From Andrena cerasifolii (Eukaryota > Arthropoda > Insecta > Hymenoptera > Andrenidae), in contig NC_135130.1 of assembly GCF_050908995.1 (NCBI RefSeq), forward strand, positions 6,627,001-6,691,000: DNA of 64,000 bases, written 5' to 3'. Made by a program: the position numbers and the translations under genes. The notes below the pieces were generated by a model. The model had not been told where the DNA came from and did no database searches. It worked only from the letters and a program-made list of their open reading frames with translations. Positions 56,693 to 64,000 of this stretch are shown piece by piece. Each line of letters opens with the position of its first letter. The first letter of the stretch is position 1.

Positions 56693-58429
56693 GTAGTAGT
56701 AGTAGAATACTACTAGTAGTAGTAGTAATAATAGTAGCAGAATATTAGTAGTAGTAATAATAATAGTAGAATACTAGTAGTAGTAGTAATAATAATAGTT
56801 TCAGAATATTAGTAGTAGTAGTAATAATAATAATAGTAGAACACTAGTAGTAGTAGTAGTAATAATAATAATAGTAAAATACTAGTAGTAATAATAATAG
56901 TAGTAGTAGAATACTAGTAGTAGTAGTAATAGTAGTAGCAGAATATTAGTAGTAGTAATAATAATAATAGTAGAATACTAGTAGTAGTAGTAGTAATAAT
57001 AGTAGCAGAATATTAGTAGTAGTAATAATAATAGTAGAATACTAGTAGTAACGGTTGTAATAATAATAATAGTAATACTAGTAGCAGTAATGGTAGTAAT
57101 AATAATAACAACACTAGTAGTCCTAATGCTAGTAATAATAACAGTAATACTACTATTATTATTAGTACCACCACTATCCCACGGGAAAAGTACCCTCAAC
57201 TTAATAAACAAATATCATAAATATTCCAAAACTCCTGAAAAGTAAATATGGTGATATAAAGACCTAACCCAGACCTCCAAAGCCCATGCAACGAAAACCA
57301 TAATTCCATCCAATGCATTTATCTTATATTACGATATTGCCTTGGGATGCGTAGCAAACGCAGGACCCTGGAACCGGTCAGTGGCAGTTCTCCTGTCAAC
57401 ATGGGGCCTCAGAGTGCGAGGGGAACATGGCCCAGGCCTGCGCTATCAACGCGATCCAAAACGGGGAGCCGGTCGAAGGGGTTCAGCAGCTCACCGCCGC
57501 GCTGGTTACGTGTGCAATGACCTCGAGGTACCCCCCGTCGGCCGTTCCACAGGTAGGCACATCCATCCTTCTTCTGCCAACTGGAAACCGCCTATACTAT
57601 AACTCCGCTTGCCGCGCTATTTTCCACTAACCAGGGAGAAATATTACTTGCGCAATTCCACGACAGACCGACAGCCGTGCGCGATCGCGCAGCAACCACT
57701 TGATTGCTGGTTTCTGAGCACAGAGATTACGGGTGGGCGCGGGAGGCTACCGGGGACTTAAGTTAATTACGGGGCAGGAGCATTCATTTACCATGGGGAA
57801 AGTGTAGTTTATTTTGGTAAAGCAAGTGCCACAGCGTTTGCTTTCCACATTGCAGGGAATCTTATCTCTCACTAGTTGTTCTTAATGGGAGGATCTTGGA
57901 GGGAGTACCTTAATTGTCAATGGAGTTCCGTAAGACTAGTTTAAATGAAAAAATATTTCACTTTGAATAATAGTAAGAAGTACTGTGAGTACCTGGACTG
58001 ATAGTATCCTTTCTAAGTTAGACTGTAGAAATAATGTTTCTCAGAGATCCCTGATCTAATGTTAACGAACCTTTCAGTGCGCTAAGAAAGTCGGACTGAG
58101 CGACGATTTGCAGAAGAGCATCGACGATTGCATCGCTGGCCCACTGTCAAAGGAGCTGCTCGCTGCTAATGGCGACAGAACGGCGGCCTTGAACCCGGCC
58201 CTCTCTTTTGTGCCGACGATAACGATCAACGGAGTGAGTACTTAACGCTGCTTGCGCGTCGATTTAACGGCCATCGACCGAAAGTCTAATCGCCCAATTT
58301 TTTGTCACTCGACCCCGTCTCTAGGTGAATTCTAAGGAGTACCAAAGCAAGGCACTGCACAACTTCCTTAAACTAATTTGCGAGCAACTGCAAGAGGGGG
58401 CGAAGCCGTCGCAGTGTACGAGCGCTTGA
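54803..58429 (+). CDS. GILT-like thiol reductase, 229 aa, five coding exons
   Basis: Exons: 54803-54880, 55524-55685, 57364-57552, 58078-58233, 58325-58429; all introns GT-AG in phase 0. The protein belongs to the gamma-interferon-inducible lysosomal thiol reductase family, which reduces protein disulfides in lysosomes; insect members act in immunity and may be secreted. A hydrophobic signal peptide covers about residues 7-24. QVGVYYESLCGDS holds the active site; it is C47-G-D-S50, not CXXC. Residues 91-106 (CQHGASECEGNMAQAC) fit the family signature CQHGxxECxxNxxxxC exactly, and FVPTITINGV followed by a C-terminal cysteine pair is also typical. Length is normal. An AATAAA at 58431 begins one base after the stop codon. 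It is convergent with the zinc-finger gene that ends at 59097. Confidence 0.93.
56475..57165 (+). repeat. (TAG/TAA)n microsatellite in GILT intron 2
   Basis: Around 700 bp made almost wholly of AGT/AAT trinucleotides with interspersed GAATACTAGTAGT phrases, including an uninterrupted AAT run at about 56638-56690. The phrases recur at irregular spacing near 40-60 bp, so the tract is a compound trinucleotide repeat with a weak minisatellite level. It is highly likely to be length-polymorphic. Confidence 0.95.
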
Positions 58430-58430
58430 A

Positions 58431-58436
58431 AATAAA
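58431..58436 (+). terminator. Polyadenylation signal of GILT
   Basis: Canonical AATAAA beginning one base after the stop codon. If used, the 3' UTR would be only a few tens of bases. Confidence 0.6.
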
Positions 58437-59096
58437 CGGTTGCTTAACCCTTTCGCCGCTGAAAGCTCTCCTATAGTGGGTCATTGCTTTTTATACAAAG
58501 CCTGCTATAGTCTGACACAAATGCAATCACCTGACGATGTCACTATGGTGGCCAATTAACCGGTTCTATAGGAGAAGCTTTTATAAGAAGTTTATAAGGA
58601 GCGTTTGAACTGTACACGAGAACAATCACTGCTTTGGTATACCTGCGAATACTTTGTTAGAAGATAGATCGTCAGTAGTTAAATGCATTGAAGAGAGAAA
58701 CCGTAAGAGGGGTTTCTTATGACTTCTTTCCGAATACGTCCACCACTGTTCAACAAACTCACACGGCGGAATACTTACCTTCGACGACGTAACAAGTTCC
58801 CAGCGCCACCAATCAGTCCACCATAAAGACTGAAGCGACAGCCTCCATTCCATCGAAACTCTTGCGGTAACAAAGGTGTTAAAGAAAGAAGAACCGAGTA
58901 GCCTGGCATGTAACAATGCTCCTCGCATAAAATATATACAAGTGCCTATGTACAAAAATATATATGATTCCATTGGGTGTAACATCGTGTAACATTCGTT
59001 ATATAAAACCGAGTACAAAAATGGGGAACAATGTCTTTGGGAACACGGCAGGAGCGCCCCTCCGCGAAGTGGCCATTACTTTTCGCAAACATCCTC
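58437..59096. other. Intergenic space between convergent GILT and zinc-finger genes
   Basis: Contains the untranslated ends of both genes. A partial inverted pair, GAAAGCTCTCCTATAG (about 58460) and CTATAGGAGAAGCTTTTA (about 58566), lies here, and TTAACCCTTT at 58444 resembles the end of TTAA-type elements, but no complete element was found. The 130-codon frame on the minus strand at 58626-59018 has no motif. Confidence 0.45.
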
Positions 59097-62000
59097 CTAC
59101 CCGTCGATGAACACAGCGTCGTCCAAGCTGCTCAGCTCGAGGAACTGCTGCTCTATGTCGGAGCCGAGCTCGTGGAAGTCGTGCACGTCGTCCTCGCCGC
59201 AGTATCCTGCAACAGAGACGTCGTCCTGCAGGTGTACCGCCGTCCACGTTCGGTAAGAAGCGAATCGGATCGTATTTTTATTCGAACGAGAGCCACGGCT
59301 CTCGATGGCTGGAATTTAAAAGGGCACGCGTGTGTCGCACGTGTCAGCCGCCGTCGTCTGTTTTGGCGCGTGCGTACGTGCGTGTGCCCCCGGCCAAAAA
59401 AGCCAGGAATATTATTTTAAGACTCGGTGTGGGGTAAAGGCATAAAGCGGCGAACCTCCTCTGAGATTAAGCATGGAGGACCGAGAGTAGCGTACACTGT
59501 CATCGGCGTCGTTACCACGCGGCCATTCACCGACACAGAGGCACGGCCAAGCACGCGCGACCGCCTGACATTAACGTACTTATTCCTACACCGGGAACAA
59601 CTCTGGCTGACTTTTTTTAAATGGATGAATCGAGGCGGAACGGACCGCGCTGAGTCCCACTTTGGTACGGAATCGAGAGGGTTTGGACATTAGAGTCTAA
59701 CGTTTGGAGATGTAACAATCTTTATAGATATAAGAATGTTCACAGTATTAGAGGTATTTGAACGTTGATTAAGTTAAGCTTGATTAACCCTCGAACGGCG
59801 GATAGCTTAAGCACTCGTCAGATGCAGACTACATTTCGATTTCAAGGGTTATATATACACACCTTAGAGCAAGCTTTTATAACAGATTCTCATCTCCTGA
59901 TAACCCAAAAACCTAATTTCGAAGAAGTGATACTAATAAGCAGTAGCGCGTGTAGTTTAATGTCTAACGGGTCAAAATGGACCCCGTATCTACGAAGCTT
60001 CTCAAGACTCTACTAATTTTCTCAAGTAACTTGAATAAAAGCAATGTTCAGTCCCAATACTCTAAGGAATCTCTAGGTGAACATCCAGCATACAATAACA
60101 CCGAAGGTTCTCAACCAGACTCCTCTACATCATCAAAGCTATCATGCAACCGCGATGAATTTTGAACCGTATATAGTGTTTTCCTTACCTGTACCGTCCA
60201 CGTGCGAGTTGCTGACGTCATCGACGAGGAAACGCTTCACAGACTCAAAGGGGATGTACTCTTGATTGCTGTCAAGGCTCATGGAAATCCTATCGACCTG
60301 ACACAGATTCGCCTGGAACAAGTCCGCGTCCTCGTCCCCGTAAGACTCAGAAGTCTTATATGACCGATAATTCGATTCACCGGCGTACGCCATCGCCGTC
60401 GTTTGCGGCTGCTGTTGCTGCGGCTGCCTGGCAGTCGCGGAAATCAGATCGTGCCGCGACGCACTGGTCGAGTTGCTGGGAATGCTTGCAGATATCTTGC
60501 TGTCCGTCGTCAGCGATAGGTTGGACAACGGCGTCGTTGGCTCGGAGTGGTTCTTCACATGCTTCCTGAGACTCGACGGGTCCGTGTACCGTTTTCCACA
60601 ACCGGTCACCTGACAGGCGTATGGTTTCTGGAAATGTAAAAACGAGTTGAAATGATGGGATACCTTTAGACTTACTGGAACGCAGAGGTTAGGTTCGCAA
60701 GGAGGGGTGTGGAATTTTTTAATTGGTTTCGTTGTTTTGGGGGGATAAGATTTTAAGAGTAACTCGAAGGTACGCGTGTTCCACGACGAAATAGTGTACT
60801 GTATTTGCATTGATAGCTCGTTATGCAAAACAGCGTGACAGAGTTGAGAACCGTCTGAATTTGCAATATTCGTTATCAGTCGCGCGCTACTGTCTCGCGC
60901 GTGGAGGATTAATGAAAACAAGATGACGATGTTTGTAAAGTGCAGAGTGCATTCGCGATTGTTTAATTTTTGTGAATTGAATGGGGAATGAGAACAGGTG
61001 GAGTAAGAGTCTCCACAGGCAATCTTGAGGAATAACACGGGGATGCGAGAGAAAGACGGAAACGTACCGTGTCGTAGTGAGTTCTTTGGTGTTTCGCGCG
61101 ATCGCTGCTGTTGCTGAACGCTTTCGAGCAACCGCGATGCTGACACGCGTAAGGCCTCTCCCCTGTGTGAGATCTTTGATGGATCTTTAAATTTTCTAGC
61201 CTAGAGAACGCCTTCTTGCAGCCAGTGAACTGTAAAAATGAAGAATGAACATTTAGCTGTGTGGTGATACACGCGACACAATTCTTTCGGAGAACTTTGG
61301 CGCAACAGTTGATTTTCCAAAATCCCTGACTAAAAAACAACTTTTAGCTCAAGATCCATTGTAAATTTAAAAAATCAATATAATACACTCAAACACTATA
61401 TCGTCTACCTAAAAAAGAATCACAAGGTACCCTAAAACCAACTGTTGCATCAACTTTAAAGCATCCTTCCGAGGAGTGGCGCTAATTTCAGGTGGTGGAG
61501 TGGATCAACCTAGCTTCAATAGCAAAGAAAAGTCAGAATAGAAGTAGAATTTGCGTACACACCGGACACTTATTCGGTTTCTCCCCGCTGTGGACTCTCA
61601 TGTGTATCAGCAGCTTGTATCTAGCGTTAAAGGGTCTAGCCCGTGGACATCCCTGCCAGAGGCAAGCGAACTCATCCTGGCCACTTCCGGTACCCGTCAC
61701 ACCTTCGCCGTCCTTTTCCTTGTCCTTGTCCCTGTCCCTTTGCACCCGCCTGCCGTGTCCGTGCGCGTTCGACGAGGAGGATTCGACGTGTCGTCTCTCT
61801 ATATGCCGAACCAGGCCCTCCTGTTCAGCGAACGCGCAGCCACAGTCCACCCAACGGCACTGGTAGGTGGACGTCAAGATCTCGTCGGTCGTCGAACAGT
61901 CTGCGGAGAAGCGAACGTGTCATCGTGAGGCTGAGGTGGTCGTACGCGCGTAAACAGCGCGGAATGGGGATGCTTGTTAGGGGAAAGTGTCTACGAGTGG

Positions 62001-63124
62001 TGCTCGAAAACGCCACTTGAGGGAGGTTTGCGGTCTTCCCTAATTTTGTCCCGGTGTTTATTTGTCTCCCTTTTTTAAACAACCTCGCCCCTTCTTTAGG
62101 CTTTAGGTGCAGATAGGTGGGCGGAGGGACCACGACGAGTGTTCTCTCGAATGGAATCGGGCTTAACTTGTAGGACCCAATGAGTATTAACTACCTCTGA
62201 TACATTATCCGATTCGATTGGAGCAGAGACTCTATTTGGTACATACTTTCTACGCTCGTTGGTAGTGTCTTGAAACTCACCGTAAGATTTGTCACGTTTC
62301 TCCGTCCCCGACGTGGACTTGGACACAGGAACCCGTCGATCGGTCAGCAACAAGCCCTCGTTTCTGGGAAGGACGACCTGGTTCCCAAAGCCGCCGCCTT
62401 CGTTCGCGAAGCTCACCGCTGAGATAGTAGATTGCTGGCCCGAGACCAGGTGTCCAACCGCGTAGCACGACCCGCTCAAGTTGGAGAACGGGTCCTGGAG
62501 TTCCTCCAAGTACGTGGACGAGGGTGATGACGGGGAATCCACGTTGCCCAGCAGGGACGTGGGGTCGCCCCTGATCAGGCTCAGGTCGAACTCGTCTGTG
62601 GCGGTTTGCATGGGACCGGTGAACCCTTGGTCCTCTGTCTGCGAGTGCAGAATGAGGGGCAAGGACACCGTCCCGTCGTCGTGGTACTCCTGGTAATCCT
62701 GGTAGGTCTGGTACTCGGGGTAAACCGTGTTGCAGAAGCTGCGGGAGAAGGAGAACGCGGAACCGACGGAAGGTAGCCTCGCGTTGGGGCAGTCTTGCGC
62801 GTTGTTCCACGTTGGAGTGGTCGCCTCGCTTCCGGTGCTACCTGGCGACTTGCCCATGGTGGAGTACTGTTGGCAGGGGTACTGGAAGGCTGCAGTGAGC
62901 TGCTCCCAGTCGGTGTACTCCCGAGGGCTGGCGTTATTTGGCAGAATGGGGGACGACACACCGGTATCCGCGTGGGAGGTCGCCCAGCAGGCTTGTTGGG
63001 GGTTGGTGCTCATCGTCGTGATAGTTCCCAGGTGCAGAGAGCCGAAGTCCTCCTGCTTGATGCTCCTGGAGATCCGTTGCACGTCCTCCTCGTTCCTGTC
63101 CGCGTGGTAGTCTTCGAGGTGCAT
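59097..63124 (-). CDS. lmd: GLI/GLIS-type five-zinc-finger transcription factor, 627 aa (probable lame duck)
   Basis: Minus-strand coding exons in order: 63124-62281, 61900-61563, 61230-61078, 60627-60189, 59206-59097. All introns are GT-AG; phases 1,0,0,1 give 627 residues. It is a sequence-specific nuclear transcription factor. Five tandem C2H2 fingers lie at about 296-319 (CRWVDC), 361-385 (CLWQGC..FNARYKLLIHMRVH), 393-415 (FSRLENLKIHQRSH), 420-442 (FSNSSDRAKHQRTH) and 450-472 (YTDPSSLRKHVKNH), the GLI/Zic/GLIS arrangement. The FNARYKLLIHMRVHSGEKP form fits GLIS1/3 and Drosophila lame duck, which controls myoblast fusion; orthology is my best reading, with sugarbabe the alternative. The first 280 residues are acidic and Ser/Pro/Gln-rich, likely regulatory. 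The C-terminus is acidic (EQQFLELSSLDDAVFIDG), resembling an activation domain. Odd: about 41 charged residues separate fingers 1 and 2. An upstream coding exon cannot be excluded. Confidence 0.9.
59207..60188 (-). other. Intron 4 of the zinc-finger gene
   Basis: 982-bp intron with donor ACAG|GTAAGG and acceptor TCTGTTGCAG|GA. Part of it (about 59270-59420) is CpG-rich and the other part (59700-60160) AT-rich. Frames inside it on the plus strand show no motif. Confidence 0.75.
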
Positions 63125-64000
63125 GCTGACGGCTGGCGGCTGTAGTTTGAAGAGAACTGTGAGATGTAGCTGGTGGAACGATGGGGAGGATAGGATGCTG
63201 GAGGATTCACAAAGCCAGGATAACTGAATGGGAGCTCCAGAAATGTTTAACAGCTCTCCAATTTAAATTAAAAGAACCGATCAAAGAACCTCCCAATGAG
63301 GCACCAGGAGAATAACATTCTGAAGAACCCCAACTACCACCCAGAAATTTACAAACCACCGAGGATCATTGAGCAAATTCAAACAGCACCAAGAACAATT
63401 TCGCAATATTCGTTATCCAGATCGAATTACTGCTTCCACTTGCCACTTACAAGATCAGCGCGTCGTAGATGCGACTTCCCAAACCGCACGTCGCCTATCA
63501 GCTCGATTAGCTTATCACTCGCTCCTTGGAGGGTACAGGGCAGCGTGGCACGCGCGCTCGCGCGATCTTAATCACAGATAGGCGATGAGAGAGTAAGCAG
63601 GGTGACCGACTGTGCGCGGTGCTCGCGATGTAACTGACCCCGAGATAAGGAGGTACAGCCCTGGCCAGCGCACCCGTTCCCGCGTCTCCACGAAGACTAT
63701 CAGCCAGGACAAGACATCGCTGCGTTTTTCCAAGCAGACAACGGGACAGCCAGCGGCGAGGATCCCCTCCACCCTTGCCGAGGAGCAAAGGGAAGAAGCC
63801 TTCGAGAAGGGTACGCGCCGCCCACTCGCGTGGCCGCTCCGTTTCCCCCCTCGAGGAAGAGGAGACGACGCGCACCGAGGCGCTCGTGCATCATCCGATG
63901 CACTTGCCCCTGCACCCGACGTTCCTTCAGTCCTTCGGTTGCCGCATATCGGGGTGGCAAGGGGCACACACATCTGCGCGCACGTCTGTCGTCTCCCTTT
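63125..64000 (-). promoter_or_regulatory. Upstream region of the zinc-finger gene
   Basis: About 63125-63240 stays open on the minus strand in two frames, one reading SYPPHRSTSYISQFSSNYSR just before the start codon, so a longer N-terminus through an upstream exon is possible. About 63480-64000 is strongly GC/CpG-rich with overlapping frames on both strands, consistent with a promoter-associated CpG block. No specific binding sites are claimed. Confidence 0.35.

Noticed and set aside
62292..62961. Long frames in other phases over zinc-finger exon 1
   Set aside because: These Arg/Pro-rich frames are shadows of the true coding exon on the same strand, whose frame joins correctly to the finger exons.
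1..64000. tRNA, rRNA and known insect microRNA genes
   Set aside because: I looked for B-box-like GGTTCGAATC sequences and common conserved microRNA seeds by eye and found no convincing case; a covariance-model search would be decisive.

Overview
The window is animal nuclear DNA, almost certainly from a hymenopteran insect (ant, bee or wasp). Genes are split by GT-AG introns, intergenic DNA is AT-rich with CpG-rich islands, there are many foldback DNA transposons, and there is a tandem cluster of odorant receptors with exactly nine coding exons each, a layout known from the expanded receptor families of Hymenoptera. No bacterial, viral or CRISPR feature was seen. Gene models were assembled by hand from splice signals; in every model given as intact the phases agree across all exons and no internal stop appears.

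Layout: (1) 1-17030 holds no gene I can support: non-coding DNA with TTAA-flanked, pogo-like and hAT-like MITEs, a dispersed repeat and a 17-bp minisatellite. (2) 17031-19249 (+) is a two-exon glycosyltransferase family 92 gene (592 aa). (3) 22996-26522 and 27811-30042 are two same-orientation arrays of a 170-bp satellite with higher-order structure, separated by a 1.3 kb spacer with one old diverged monomer. (4) 30282-33435 is repeat-rich and includes a receptor pseudogene whose exon 8 has been replaced by a MITE. (5) 33936-51025 (+) holds three intact nine-exon odorant receptor genes in tandem (392, 390 and 392 aa), with conserved upstream regions and intron insertions of different ages. (6) 51026-54802 is intergenic and contains a near-perfect 138-bp hairpin MITE with PIF/Harbinger hallmarks. 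(7) 54803-58429 (+) is a five-exon GILT-like thiol reductase (229 aa) with a CXXS active site and a roughly 700-bp (TAG/TAA)n tract in intron 2. (8) 59097-63124 (-) is a five-exon GLI/GLIS-type zinc-finger transcription factor (627 aa), probably the lame duck orthologue, convergent with GILT.

The genes do not form one pathway: a Golgi-type glycosyltransferase, a chemosensory cluster, a lysosomal/secreted reductase and a developmental transcription factor. The most informative region is 23-52 kb, where satellite arrays abut the receptor cluster and successive MITE insertions record the order of duplications. The strongest leads are the 170-bp satellite with its 680-bp higher-order period and internal dyad, and the receptor killed by exon replacement.
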